Shown: positions 28,904 to 37,371, numbered from the stretch's first letter. The stretch: 64,000 bases of DNA from Mesoterricola silvestris (GCF_030295405.1 NZ_AP027080.1:2604001-2668000), one strand, 5' to 3'. Numbers and translations are program-made. Notes: a model not told the origin generated them from the letters alone.

Positions 28904-29104
28904 ATGTCAAATTTATATATATTTGCAATAACGCTTTTGATCCTTACATGGCTTAGACGGTTTCACACAAATTATCAATGCCCTAAATGCAAATCAGCAT
29001 TGCCGTGGTGGCGGATCGAAAAGCCATTTAGGGTTTGGCTTATGGGTGGCTGGCATTGCCCAAAATGTAACATAAATATTTCGAGAAATGGCAAATTGTT
29101 ATAA
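28904..29104 (+). CDS. Small zinc-ribbon membrane protein
   Basis: A 66-residue protein of unknown function in A+T-rich DNA. A hydrophobic N-terminal helix (IFAITLLILTWL) is followed by YQCPKCKSALPWW and GWHCPKCNIN, two CxxC knuckles forming a zinc ribbon. Its codon use is unlike the neighbours, pointing to transfer. It lies 134 bp upstream of the interrupted bacteriocin-like precursor gene on the same strand. An accessory or immunity role is possible but rests only on position. Confidence 0.55.
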   Translation: MSNLYIFAITLLILTWLRRFHTNYQCPKCKSALPWWRIEKPFRVWLMGGWHCPKCNINISRNGKLL

Positions 29105-29325
29105 TTTTTGAAATCCTCACTCCAGAACCTAAATCTTGTTACAGCACAAGGGAGGATTTATGCAAATCTATTAACTACAGTGTTTTCGTGAATAACGTGA
29201 AGCTTTCTCTCGCAACTTTCATGGACAAGGAGGAACCAATGAGTTTAAACAACAGACGGCCAACTGTACTTTCAGAAATCGAACTGGACCAAATAAGGGG
29301 AGGAGGCCCGCCTCCCAAAGACCAA

Positions 29326-29332
29326 AGCAAAG
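29326..29332. repeat. Target-site duplication, left copy
   Basis: AGCAAAG immediately left of the IS256-family element, repeated at 30924-30930 in the same codon phase. Seven bases match exactly; the eighth (A against T) differs, whereas IS256 relatives usually duplicate 8-9 bp. Confidence 0.65.
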
Positions 29333-29363
29333 TTGTGTCCAGAATTTTCTGTAAGTCCGCTCC
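29332..29363 (+). repeat. Left terminal inverted repeat of the IS256 element
   Basis: Begins GTTGTGTCCAGAA and contains TTCTGTAAGT. It matches the right repeat in 24 of 32 positions, with unbroken matches over GTTGTGT and TTCTGTAAGT. Confidence 0.75.
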
Positions 29364-29634
29364 AGTAGGGATTTCCTCAGTCTAGGGCGGGCAGCCGCAG
29401 GCGGACCCCGCCCGGCCCGGCGAAACCGATCAGATTCCTGCTGATGACCATCCGCTGTGGGGCATTTGGAGAACGCGCAGCGGTCTCCAGGCGCAGCCCG
29501 AGGGTGTGGAAAGGGTGCGGGCAGGCCCGCAGGGCCGGTGCGCGAAGCGCAGTCCACAGGCTTTCCATGCCTGAGCACGCTCCACAGAGCATGGGTCGGC
29601 GCCATCAGGGCATGGAGCGACCATAGGAACAAGA

Positions 29635-30798
29635 TCACGCCGGTCCCCCCATGTGCACCCATGCCTGGCCGGTCCAGGCCTCGTTCTGTTCCATGAGAAG
29701 CGCCCCGTAGACGCGTTCCCGGCTTTCCGCATTGGGCCAAACCCGCACCAGTCGGCTCTTTCGCTTCAGCTCCTGGTTGAATCGCTCGACCATATTGGTC
29801 GTCCGCAGCCGCTTATGATGGCCCTCGGGTAGCGCCAGGACGGCCTGGAGGCTGTCCAGGTGCTCCTCCACGTAGTCCACTGCCTTGGGCGATTTCTCCT
29901 CCCAGCGCGCCCTCAGCAGACCGAGCAACTCCTGCGACCGGACGTAGTCCACGGCGTGGAGCACGGCCCTCACGTCTTCCCGGAAGGCCTTCTGGTCCGC
30001 CGCCTTGACCTGCTCGATCGACCTGCGGAGGAAGTGCGCCTGGCACTCCTGCCAGCTCGATCCGGGAAACGCCTTCGTCGCGGCCTGGCAGAGGCCCTCG
30101 TGGGCGTCCGAGACCAGCAGGTCGACCCCATGCAGGCCACGACCCTTCAGGTCCTTGAACAGGCCCTCCCAGGCCACCTCGGTCTCTCCGCCCCAATCCA
30201 GCCAGCCCAGGACCTCTCGCTCCCCCTTCTCGTTGACCCCAGCAGCCCATAGGAAGGCCCGGCTGCGGACGCGGTGGCCTTCCCGGACTTTGTCGAACCG
30301 GGCGTCAACGAGGAGATACGGAAAGGCACCCAAGGGCCGGGTCCGAAACGCTTCCACGGCCGGCTCGATGTCCTTTAGGATCTGGGATACCAGGCTGGGA
30401 CTGACCTCTGCCCCGAAGGCCTCCTCCGCCAGCCTGCTCACGTTCCGGTTGGACACCCCGGCCAGCACCATCTGGCCGCAAGCGGCCAGCAGGGCGCGCT
30501 CGGATCTCTGCCAGCGCTCGAATAGGGCCGGCCGGAAGGAGCCGTTCCGGGCCTGCGGTACAGATAGCTCCAGGGCGCCGGCCACGGTCTGGAAGCCACG
30601 ATCCTTGTAGCCATTGCGATAGCCGTTAGGCCGTTCCATGCCCCGGGCGTTCCAGGGCGCCTCGAAATGGGCGTCGGCCTGGCTGTTGATCAGGGCCTGG
30701 GCCACGGCTTCCACCAGCACTCGGAAGCCCTCGCCTCCTGGCTGCGAAAACAGTCCTTCCACAGTCCCCTCGGGGACCTCAAACTTCAACTCGGCCAT
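29635..30798 (-). CDS. IS256 family transposase (mutator-type)
   Basis: A 387-residue DDE transposase of normal IS256 length. The likely catalytic triad is Asp165 (YLLVDARFDK), Asp231 (LLVSDAHEGL) and Glu338 (RTTNMVERFNQELKRKSR, the family signature near the C-terminus). CQAHFLRR (about 252-259) is the conserved C-x2-H region. No frameshift or stop interrupts it, so it could be active. The ATG at 30798 is preceded by AAGGA. It reads opposite to the gene it interrupts. Confidence 0.95.
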   Translation of the reverse strand: MAELKFEVPEGTVEGLFSQPGGEGFRVLVEAVAQALINSQADAHFEAPWNARGMERPNGYRNGYKDRGFQTVAGALELSVPQARNGSFRPALFERWQRSERALLAACGQMVLAGVSNRNVSRLAEEAFGAEVSPSLVSQILKDIEPAVEAFRTRPLGAFPYLLVDARFDKVREGHRVRSRAFLWAAGVNEKGEREVLGWLDWGGETEVAWEGLFKDLKGRGLHGVDLLVSDAHEGLCQAATKAFPGSSWQECQAHFLRRSIEQVKAADQKAFREDVRAVLHAVDYVRSQELLGLLRARWEEKSPKAVDYVEEHLDSLQAVLALPEGHHKRLRTTNMVERFNQELKRKSRLVRVWPNAESRERVYGALLMEQNEAWTGQAWVHMGGPA

Positions 30799-30887
30799 TG
30801 GCTTCCTTTCGTAGGCTTGCTTGCTCGCAACTTCAAACCTACTGGAGCCAGTGGCCCCTTTGCTACCCGGACACCTGGAATGGCGCG

Positions 30888-30919
30888 GGGGCTAACTTAC
30901 AGAAGCTTTTATACACAAC
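30888..30919 (-). repeat. Right terminal inverted repeat of the IS256 element
   Basis: On the minus strand it begins GTTGTGTATAAAAG and contains TTCTGTAAGT, pairing with the left repeat. Bases CCCAT follow before the right target duplication. Confidence 0.75.
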
Positions 30920-30923
30920 CCAT

Positions 30924-30930
30924 AGCAAAG
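30924..30930. repeat. Target-site duplication, right copy
   Basis: AGCAAAG, matching 29326-29332. In both places it is read as Ser-Lys followed by G of the next codon, which is what a clean insertion into a coding frame leaves behind. Confidence 0.65.
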
Positions 30931-31199
30931 AGGATAAAAACCTAATGGGTGCGGCCGTGACCGGTGCCATTGCAGGGGTCATTGAGGGTTCACCCGGAGG
31001 GCCTGCCGGGATGGTGTTTGGTGCCTTGGGTGGCGCTGCGGCCGGCCTCGGAATTGACGCGGGAGGCGCTTACATAGCCGGTGGAGATCGAAGTAAGATC
31101 CCAAGCCTTAACCGGCAATATCCGTGGAGGCCTGAGCACATGGCGGTATGCCATTAAATCAAAAACCATTGGAGAAAGTTGGGATAAGGACACCAACGC

Positions 31200-31760
31200 T
31201 CAGGGCTCCCCCGCCGCCGCCAGCCTTCCCGTGAGCGGGAAGCGGTCGCAGGGCTCGTAGCGGGGGCCGATCCAATCGAAGAGGGTGAGGTTGCGCACCT
31301 CGAAGGCGAGGTGGAGGTTCTGCTGCAGCACCAGGTCCACGGCCTGGCCGTAGGTTCCGCGGACGGGGTCGCCCTGGGCCAGGGTGATGTGGGGAACCCA
31401 GCGTTCGGGGACGTACAGGGGGGGGATCCGGCCGCCCAGCTTCGCCACTTCGGCGCAGACGCCCTGGTGCAGCTCCGACAGGACGGGGGTCTTCACCACG
31501 GGGGCGAAGAGGATCCGGGCGGGGGCGCCGAAGAGGCCGATTCCGCTGGTTTCCAGCATGAAGGGGGGGAGGGACTGGGAGACCCGTTCCAGGAGGCTCT
31601 TCACCTCGTAATGGGTCAGGCCTTCGAAGGCCATGAGGGTGAGGTGGGGAAAGGGGACCTTGTGGACCCCGGCCAGGCCGAATTCGGTTTCCAGCAGCGA
31701 CCACACCTCCCTCACCCGGCTGGCTGCCGGGTCGTGGAGAACCAGGGCGATGGTGGACAT
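31200..31760 (-). CDS. 2H phosphoesterase (2'-5' RNA ligase/LigT-like)
   Basis: A 186-residue cytoplasmic protein with the two HxT motifs of the 2H superfamily: PHLTLM (near residue 39) and PHITLA (near residue 122). Members act as cyclic phosphodiesterases on 2'-3' cyclic nucleotides or RNA ends. The physiological substrate is unknown. Normal G+C composition returns here, marking the right edge of the A+T-rich island; it ends 42 bp from the interrupted precursor gene, convergently. Confidence 0.82.
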   Translation of the reverse strand: MSTIALVLHDPAASRVREVWSLLETEFGLAGVHKVPFPHLTLMAFEGLTHYEVKSLLERVSQSLPPFMLETSGIGLFGAPARILFAPVVKTPVLSELHQGVCAEVAKLGGRIPPLYVPERWVPHITLAQGDPVRGTYGQAVDLVLQQNLHLAFEVRNLTLFDWIGPRYEPCDRFPLTGRLAAAGEP

Positions 31761-31817
31761 GGAAGCAGTATAACGGATCGCGGTGGTTAAAACCGAGCCC
31801 AGGGCGGATAACTCTCG

Positions 31818-32612
31818 TTAAAAACGAGCGGTGACCGTGACGCCCTTGAAGCCGGGGGAGAAGGCCGGCTCGACGCTGAAGGCCGCCCGGCCCGCATGGC
31901 TCCGGATGCCTTCGTTGACCCGCACCACGGCGCGGCCCATGACGGTGCCCACCAGGGCCCCGGCCACGACGTCGGAGGCGAAGTGATCCCGGGTGCCCAG
32001 GCGGGCTACGCCCACCAGTCCGGCGGCCCCGTAGGCGCACCAGCCCACCCAGGGCTCGGTGGACCGCATGGAAATCACGGAGGCCATGGCGAAGGCCTGG
32101 GCGGCGTGGCCGGAGGGGAAGCCGTCCTGGGAGGATAGGGCGCGGAAATCGTGGGTGCCCTTCCCGTCCAGGGGCCGGGCCCGGCCGGCGCCGTACTTCA
32201 GGGGCAGGATGGCCGCCTGGGCCAGCACCGTGGCCACGCCCATGTCCACGATGACCGAGCGGGGCTCGTCCTTGCCCAGGACGGTGAAGCCCAGGTAGCC
32301 CGCGCCCATGAGGACGAGGCCGGCGGTGCCGCCGGGCCGGGCGAGGTTCGTGGCCAGGCGGTCCCGGGCGTCGGTGTGGTTGCGCTTGGAGGCGTCGTCC
32401 AGGGTCTTGTCCAGGAGGACGGCGGTGCCCAGGACGGCGGCGGCGCCCAGGCCCAGGGCCTTCCAGTCGGAAGCGTCCCAGGAAGCCGGCGCCTGGGCCA
32501 CGGACTTCGCATCCTCCCAGAGCAGGCCGGGGAGCTTGGGGATTTCATCGCGGGAGTAGGGGGTCTGGCCCCAGAGGGCGGTGCTCGCCAGGACGATCGC
32601 GAGGACCTTCAT
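31818..32612 (-). CDS. PAP2 superfamily phosphatase
   Basis: A 264-residue membrane-associated acid phosphatase with a signal peptide ([15 protein letters not shown]). The three PAP2 signatures are present: KYGAGRARP, the PSGHA box and RLGTRDHFASDVVAG. Such enzymes dephosphorylate phospholipids or undecaprenyl pyrophosphate at the membrane. The ATG shares one base with the sucD stop (TGATG), so it is translated with the succinyl-CoA ligase genes although the functional link is not obvious. Confidence 0.88.
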   Translation of the reverse strand: MKVLAIVLASTALWGQTPYSRDEIPKLPGLLWEDAKSVAQAPASWDASDWKALGLGAAAVLGTAVLLDKTLDDASKRNHTDARDRLATNLARPGGTAGLVLMGAGYLGFTVLGKDEPRSVIVDMGVATVLAQAAILPLKYGAGRARPLDGKGTHDFRALSSQDGFPSGHAAQAFAMASVISMRSTEPWVGWCAYGAAGLVGVARLGTRDHFASDVVAGALVGTVMGRAVVRVNEGIRSHAGRAAFSVEPAFSPGFKGVTVTARF

Positions 32613-33493
32613 CAGGACCTGGCAGCCAAACGCTCGGCCATGGCCTTGCCCATTTCGGCGGGGCTCACCACCACGGTGATGCCGGCGGCCTCCAGGGCAG
32701 CCATCTTTTCCTTGGCGGTGCCTTTGCCGCCGCTGATGATGGCGCCGGCATGGCCCATGCGCCGGCCCGGAGGGGCGGTCTGCCCTGCGATGAAGGCCAC
32801 CACGGGTTTGGTCACGTTGGCCTTGATGAAGGCGGCGGCCTCCTCCTCGGCGTTGCCGCCGATCTCGCCCACCATCACGATGGCGTGGGTGTCGGGGTCG
32901 GCCTGGAAGAGCTTGAGGCAGTCGATGAAGTTGGTGCCGTTGATGGGATCGCCGCCGATGCCCACGCAGGTGCTCTGCCCGATGCCCAGGGCGGTGAGCT
33001 GGCCCACGGCCTCGTAGGCCAGGGTGCCGGAGCGGGAGATGATGCCCACGTGGCCGGCCAGGTGGATGCGCCCGGGCATGATGCCGATCTTGGCCTGGCC
33101 GGGGGTGATGACGCCGGGACAGTTGGGACCCACCAGCCGCTGCCCGGGGTGCTCGGCCAGGACGCGCTTGACCTTGACCATGTCCTGCACGGGGATGCCC
33201 TCGGTGATGCAGACGATGAGCTCGATGCCGGCGTCCAGGGCCTCCAGGATGGCGTCGGCGGCCGCCGGGGGCGGCACGAAGATCATGGTGGCGTTGGCGC
33301 CCGTGGCCTTGCGGGCGGCCTTGACGGTGTCGAAGACGGGAAAGCCGTCCACTTCGGTGCCGCCCTTGCCGGGGGTGACGCCGCCCACCACCTGGGTGCC
33401 GTACTCCCGGCAGCCCTTGGCGTGGAAGAGGCCTTCCCGGCCGGTGATGCCCTGGACGATCAGGCGGGTGGAATTGCCGAGCAGGATGGACAT
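32612..33493 (-). CDS. sucD: Succinyl-CoA synthetase alpha subunit
   Basis: A 293-residue subunit that binds CoA and carries the phosphorylated His. It starts [21 protein letters not shown], then [24 protein letters not shown] and [13 protein letters not shown], and has the active His in [17 protein letters not shown]. With SucC it makes ATP or GTP from succinyl-CoA in the TCA cycle. It lies downstream of sucC but is separated from it by a small membrane protein gene (22-bp gap). Confidence 0.96.
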   Translation of the reverse strand: MSILLGNSTRLIVQGITGREGLFHAKGCREYGTQVVGGVTPGKGGTEVDGFPVFDTVKAARKATGANATMIFVPPPAAADAILEALDAGIELIVCITEGIPVQDMVKVKRVLAEHPGQRLVGPNCPGVITPGQAKIGIMPGRIHLAGHVGIISRSGTLAYEAVGQLTALGIGQSTCVGIGGDPINGTNFIDCLKLFQADPDTHAIVMVGEIGGNAEEEAAAFIKANVTKPVVAFIAGQTAPPGRRMGHAGAIISGGKGTAKEKMAALEAAGITVVVSPAEMGKAMAERLAARS

Positions 33494-33515
33494 GGTGACC
33501 TCGGATGGAAGGGGT

Positions 33516-33914
33516 TCAGGCGTCGTCGCGGAAGGCGTCGGGGTCCGGACCCGGCGCGGGCCGGGCCTCGTTCGGGAGGGAGTCCGGCAGCCTCGACTTG
33601 AGCGCGCGGAGCTCGGTGAGATACTGGCGCTTGACGGCGTCGAGCTCCAGGTTCCTGCGGTACAGCTGCAGCACGAGGGCCACCACCACCGCCAGGTTAA
33701 GCGGCACGGCGATCCACATGAGGAGCGGGGCGTGGAAGGTGGTCCGCTCCCAGTTGCCCGCGCCCACGATCCAGATGAAGAGCCACATCATGGGCAAAAA
33801 GCCCACGGTGACGAAGAAGAAGCCCCATCCGATGCGCCAGGCACCCCGGTGCATCACGGACTGGTACTCGGCCCACTTGGCCTCGTACTGGGCCTTGGGA
33901 TCGGCAGCCGTCAT
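33516..33914 (-). CDS. Small two-helix membrane protein between sucC and sucD
   Basis: A 132-residue protein of unknown function. Two transmembrane helices (about residues 27-50, [20 protein letters not shown], and 65-83) are followed by a charged, coiled-coil-like segment ([24 protein letters not shown]) and a Pro/Asp-rich tail. Its ATG overlaps the sucC stop (ATGA), so it is translated with sucC. sucC and sucD are normally adjacent, which makes this insertion noteworthy. It could recruit the ligase to the membrane, but that is speculation. Confidence 0.8.
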   Translation of the reverse strand: MTAADPKAQYEAKWAEYQSVMHRGAWRIGWGFFFVTVGFLPMMWLFIWIVGAGNWERTTFHAPLLMWIAVPLNLAVVVALVLQLYRRNLELDAVKRQYLTELRALKSRLPDSLPNEARPAPGPDPDAFRDDA

Positions 33915-35068
33915 CGGATGGAGGCCACGACCTTGCGCGCCGCGTCGTCGAGGTTGGCGGCCACCTGGATGCTCAGGCCGCTCTCGGAGAGGATCTTCTT
34001 GCCCTGCTCGACGTTGGTGCCCTCCAGGCGCACCACGACGGGGACCGTCACGCCGATGTCCTTGGCGGCGTTCACCACGCCCGCGGCCACGATATCGCAC
34101 CGCATGATGCCGCCGAAGATGTTCACCAGCACCGCCTTGACGCCGGGGTCCTGGAGGATGATCCGGAAGGCGTTCTTCACGGCCTCCTCGGAGGCGCCGC
34201 CGCCCACGTCCAGGAAGTTGGCGGGGCTCGAGCCGTGGTACTGGATGATGTCCATGGTGGCCATGGCCAGGCCGGCGCCGTTGACCATGCACCCGATGCT
34301 GCCGTCCAGCTTGATGAAGTTCAGGCCGTATTTCGAGGCCTCGATCTCCGCGTGGGCCTCCTCGTTGAGGTCGCGGTAGGCCACGATCTCCGGGTGGCGG
34401 AAGAGGGCGTTGTCGTCGAAGGCGATCTTGGCGTCCAGGGCGCAGACGTCGCCCTGGGCGGTGACCACCAGGGGATTGATCTCCACCATGGAGCAGTCCT
34501 TCTCCACGAACAGGCGGTAGAGGTTCTGGAAGAAGGTGGCGCCCTTCTTCCAGCTGTCGCCCTCCAGGCCCAGGGCGAAGGCCAGTTCCCGGGCCTGGTG
34601 GCCGGTGAGGCCCAGGGCCGAATCCACGGCGATCTTCACGATCTTCTCGGGGGTGTGCTCGGCGACCTCCTCGATCTCAACGCCGCCCTCCGTGGAGGCC
34701 AGGGCCGTGACGCGGCCCGTGGCGCGGTCCACCAGGAAGCTCAGGTACAGCTCCCGGGCGATGTCCACGGGATCGGAGAGGAACACGGTGTGGACCGTGC
34801 GGCCCTCGGCGCCGGTCTGCTTCGTGACGAGATTCATCCCGTTCATCTTCGTGAAGAGCTCCGCGGCCTCCTCGGGGGTCTTGGCGAACTTGACGCCGCC
34901 GCCCTTGCCGCGGCCGCCGGCGTGGATCTGCGCCTTGACGACGCTCCTGCCGCCCATCTCCCGGGTGATGGCCGCGGCCTCGGCCGCATCCCGGGCAACC
35001 CGCCCCCCCGGGGTGGCGACGCCGTACGTCCGGAGCAGTTCCTTGGCCTGGTATTCGTGGATATTCAT
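33911..35068 (-). CDS. sucC: Succinyl-CoA synthetase beta subunit
   Basis: A 385-residue ATP-grasp subunit. [20 protein letters not shown] at the start, [40 protein letters not shown] and the C-terminal [15 protein letters not shown] are typical. It supplies the nucleotide-binding site of succinyl-CoA synthetase. The start was set at the ATG at 35068 with AGGAG 6 bases upstream; the frame is open 23 codons further. First gene of sucC-orf-sucD-PAP2. Confidence 0.96.
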   Translation of the reverse strand: MNIHEYQAKELLRTYGVATPGGRVARDAAEAAAITREMGGRSVVKAQIHAGGRGKGGGVKFAKTPEEAAELFTKMNGMNLVTKQTGAEGRTVHTVFLSDPVDIARELYLSFLVDRATGRVTALASTEGGVEIEEVAEHTPEKIVKIAVDSALGLTGHQARELAFALGLEGDSWKKGATFFQNLYRLFVEKDCSMVEINPLVVTAQGDVCALDAKIAFDDNALFRHPEIVAYRDLNEEAHAEIEASKYGLNFIKLDGSIGCMVNGAGLAMATMDIIQYHGSSPANFLDVGGGASEEAVKNAFRIILQDPGVKAVLVNIFGGIMRCDIVAAGVVNAAKDIGVTVPVVVRLEGTNVEQGKKILSESGLSIQVAANLDDAARKVVASIR

Positions 35069-35188
35069 CAGGTCTCCTGGAGGTTGACAAGGGTTGCGGA
35101 GCGCATAGTGTATCCGGATCCTGGGTCTTTGTATCAACGAGCCCGAGGTCGCTTTAGGCTAGACTGGGGGTTCCCCTTGGAGCCCGCC

Positions 35189-36757
35189 ATGCCCCAGTTG
35201 GACCGCCTGCTGGCCCACATCTCCCCCCGGGGCGGACTGCGGCTCCGCCTGGAGCCCAACGCCCCGCCCATCCTGGAGCTGGCCGGAGGCACGGAGATGC
35301 CCCTCCTGGCCAATCCCCTGCCCCCGACCATGGTGGAGGTCCTGGCCAAGGAGGTGGTGCCCCTGGAAAGGGAGGCCGCCCTGGCCGCCACGGGCGAGGC
35401 CTATTTCGACCACGAGGCCGGCGGGGAGGTGTACCGCATCCTGGTGAACCGCGGGCCCCAGGGCACCCGCATCACCGCGGAGCCCTCCCGGGGCGCCGCC
35501 ACCGCGACCCAGCCCCTGCCCCGCCGCACGAATCCCCCCGCGCCCATACCAGCCCCAGCTCGCGTTCCGCCCCCGGCGCCCGTTCCGGCCCCGGCGCCCG
35601 TTCCGTCCCCCGCGCCCGCCGCGGCCGGCACCCCCGGGCAGCCCATCTACGGCACCCATCCCCTGGCGGAAGCGCTGTTCCGGGCCCTCCTGGAGCACAA
35701 GGGCTCCGACCTCCACCTCAGCTCCTTCGAGGCGCCCATCGTCCGGGTCCACGGGGACATGGAGGACCTTTCCGATTTCGGGATCCTGGGACCCAGCCAG
35801 ATCATGGAGCTCATGGAGGCCCTGGCCCCCGCGGCCGCGTGGCGCCAGTTCACCGAGAAGAACGACGCGGATTTCGCCTACCCCTTCGAGGCCGGCGGCT
35901 GCCGCCTGCGGGTGAACTACTTCATGGATCGCGTGGGGCCGGGCCTGGTGTGCCGGGTCATCCCCAACGAGATCCCGGACCCCGACAAGCTGGGCCTGCC
36001 GGACCCGGTCCGGCGCCTCGCGGCCCTGAGCAAGGGCCTGGTGCTCGTCACGGGCCCCACCGGGTCGGGCAAGTCCACCACCCTGGCCGCCATCATCGAT
36101 ATCGCCAACAAGCAGCGCGACGATCACATCCTCACCATCGAGGACCCCATCGAGTTCGTGCATCCCCGCAAGCGCTGCCTGGTGAACCAGCGGGAGGTGG
36201 GCACCCACACCGAATCCTTCAAGTCCGGCCTCCGGGCCGCCCTGCGCGAGGACCCCGACATCGTCATGGTGGGCGAGATGCGGGACCTGGAGACCATCTC
36301 CATCGCCCTGGAGACGGCCATCACGGGCCACCTGGTCTTCGGCACCCTGCACACCTCCAGCGCCATCGGCACCGTGGACCGCATCGTGGACCAGTTCCCC
36401 GCGGACCGCCAGCAGCAGATCCGGGTGATGCTGGCCGACGCCCTCAAGTGCGTCATCAGCCAGGCCCTCCTCAAGCGCGTGGGCGGAGGCCGCATCGCCG
36501 CCCTGGAGACCCTCTTCATCACCCCCGCCATCTCCAACCTCATCCGCGAGGGCAAGAACTTCCAGATCCCCAGCGCCATGCAGACGGGCCGCGCCTACGG
36601 TCAGAAGCTCATGAACGACGCCCTGGTGGAACTCATCCAGGCCAAGCAGGTGGAGCCCAAGGAAGGGTACCTGAAGTGCCCGGACAAGGAATCCTACATG
36701 AACGCGCTCAAGCGCGCCGGAATTGATTGGGACCTGCGGGCCCACGAGGCAAGCTAG
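35189..36757 (+). CDS. PilT-like type IV pilus retraction ATPase with N-terminal extension
   Basis: A 522-residue ATPase. PilT proteins are about 350 residues; here residues 1 to about 100 form an extra domain, followed by a Pro/Ala linker (repeats of PAPVPAP) and the ATPase from about 155. Walker A is GPTGSGKST (289-297), the Asp box TIEDPIEFVH, Walker B DIVMVGEMRD and the His box GHLVFGTLHTSSA. PilT hexamers depolymerise type IV pili for twitching motility. The ATG at 35189 follows TTGGAG. No other pilus gene is near. Confidence 0.88.
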   Translation: MPQLDRLLAHISPRGGLRLRLEPNAPPILELAGGTEMPLLANPLPPTMVEVLAKEVVPLEREAALAATGEAYFDHEAGGEVYRILVNRGPQGTRITAEPSRGAATATQPLPRRTNPPAPIPAPARVPPPAPVPAPAPVPSPAPAAAGTPGQPIYGTHPLAEALFRALLEHKGSDLHLSSFEAPIVRVHGDMEDLSDFGILGPSQIMELMEALAPAAAWRQFTEKNDADFAYPFEAGGCRLRVNYFMDRVGPGLVCRVIPNEIPDPDKLGLPDPVRRLAALSKGLVLVTGPTGSGKSTTLAAIIDIANKQRDDHILTIEDPIEFVHPRKRCLVNQREVGTHTESFKSGLRAALREDPDIVMVGEMRDLETISIALETAITGHLVFGTLHTSSAIGTVDRIVDQFPADRQQQIRVMLADALKCVISQALLKRVGGGRIAALETLFITPAISNLIREGKNFQIPSAMQTGRAYGQKLMNDALVELIQAKQVEPKEGYLKCPDKESYMNALKRAGIDWDLRAHEAS

Positions 36758-36772
36758 GTCGGCCGTGTCCTT

Positions 36773-37099
36773 CTAATCCCTCAGGACGCGACGTTCCAGT
36801 TGGCTCTGGAATTCGCGTCTCCCGTCGGCAACCAGGAGCAGGAGGGCCTGGTTTCCCGCAATCCGATAGATCAGGCGGTAGGGCTGGAACATCACCTGCC
36901 GGAATTCCCGGATGCCCAGGTTCAACAGTTCCTTGGGGCAGGAGCCGCGTTCGGGGAATTCGGCGAGATCGTTCGCGGCGTCGAGGATGCCTTCCAGGAT
37001 GCGCTCGGCCACCGTGGGGCCCTCGCGCTCCGCCAGGAAAGCGACGATCTCGGCCAGATCGCCTTCGGCTCCCCGCGTGACCCGCACCTCATGTCCCAT
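36773..37099 (-). CDS. ParE/RelE family toxin
   Basis: A 108-residue toxin of the ParE/RelE fold: MGHEVRVTRGAEGDLAEIVAF, a mid-section FPERGSCPKELLNLGIREFRQ and the C-terminal strand YRLIYRIAGNQALLLLVADGRR fit the family. ParE poisons gyrase and RelE cleaves mRNA; the sequence does not separate the two firmly. Its ATG shares one base with the stop of the antitoxin gene (TGATG), the usual antitoxin-first arrangement. Confidence 0.88.
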   Translation of the reverse strand: MGHEVRVTRGAEGDLAEIVAFLAEREGPTVAERILEGILDAANDLAEFPERGSCPKELLNLGIREFRQVMFQPYRLIYRIAGNQALLLLVADGRREFQSQLERRVLRD

Positions 37100-37371
37100 C
37101 AGGGACGGATGCCGGCGCGCAGGCGCTTGCCTACTTCGGAGAGGGGACGGGTCCGCCCCTCCTCCGCCTCACGGGTGCCGATGGCCAGGAGCTTGAGGAG
37201 GGCGAGGGTCTCCTGGGTCTCCTCGTACGAGGTCACGTCCTGGAGCACGGCCTTCGCTTCCCCGTTCTGGGTGATCACCAGGGGTTCCCGGCGCCCGGAG
37301 AGCTGGAGCAGGACTTCTGCGGCGTGGGCCTTCAGATGGGTGATGGGTTTGACCTGGGCCGAGTACTTCAT
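37099..37371 (-). CDS. Phd/YefM family antitoxin
   Basis: A 90-residue antitoxin. The N-terminal half (KPITHLKAHAAEVLLQLSGR, then EPLVITQNGEAKAVLQDVTSYEE) is the Phd/YefM DNA-binding fold, and the charged C-terminus would wrap around the toxin. It probably represses its own promoter just upstream (37380-37430). Together with the downstream ParE-like gene it makes a complete type II toxin-antitoxin pair. Confidence 0.88.
   Translation of the reverse strand: MKYSAQVKPITHLKAHAAEVLLQLSGRREPLVITQNGEAKAVLQDVTSYEETQETLALLKLLAIGTREAEEGRTRPLSEVGKRLRAGIRP

Larger units (their letters stand above)
29333..30923. mobile_element. IS256-family insertion sequence, about 1.59 kb
   Basis: A complete-looking element: a full-length transposase (29635-30798), imperfect terminal inverted repeats (29332-29363 and 30888-30919, 24 of 32 positions matching) and flanking AGCAAAG duplications. 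It is much richer in G+C than the island it sits in. The 270 bp between the left repeat and the transposase stop are longer than usual and hold no clear gene. An inner pair CTCCAGTAGG / CCTACTGGAG (29360-29369, 30838-30847) is also inverted. The right end carries 4-5 extra bases beyond the repeat, so the exact edge is uncertain. Confidence 0.8.
29239..31157 (+). pseudogene. Double-glycine-leader (bacteriocin-like) precursor split by an IS256 element
   Basis: The left part (29239-29332) follows a strong AAGGAGG and encodes a 22-residue leader ending LSEIELDQIRGG. It has Leu -12, Glu -8, Leu -7, Ile -4 and Gly -2/-1, the canonical double-glycine leader. After ...PPPKDQSK the frame runs into the inserted element. 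The right part (30924-31157) resumes with SKEDKNLMGAAV and a Gly/Ala-rich helix (TGAIAGVIEG, FGALGGAAAGLG), then a polar tail. Removing 29333-30923 leaves one copy of AGCAAAG and joins the two parts in phase into 106 residues. The core resembles class II bacteriocins. No peptidase-transporter or immunity gene is recognisable nearby. Confidence 0.75.

Noticed and set aside
29160-29174. Four-codon ORF after GGGAGG just upstream of the leader peptide gene
   Set aside because: Too short to support; no attenuator-like hairpin follows it.
29377-29592. Minus-strand frame ending MVISRNLIGFAGPGG, vaguely like the end of a PIN-domain toxin
   Set aside because: The resemblance is a few residues only, no catalytic acids are visible, there is no ribosome site, and it lies inside the insertion element.
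33505-34379. Overlapping plus-strand frames opposite sucC
   Set aside because: Shadow frames with Arg/Ser/Pro-rich translations and no initiation signals.
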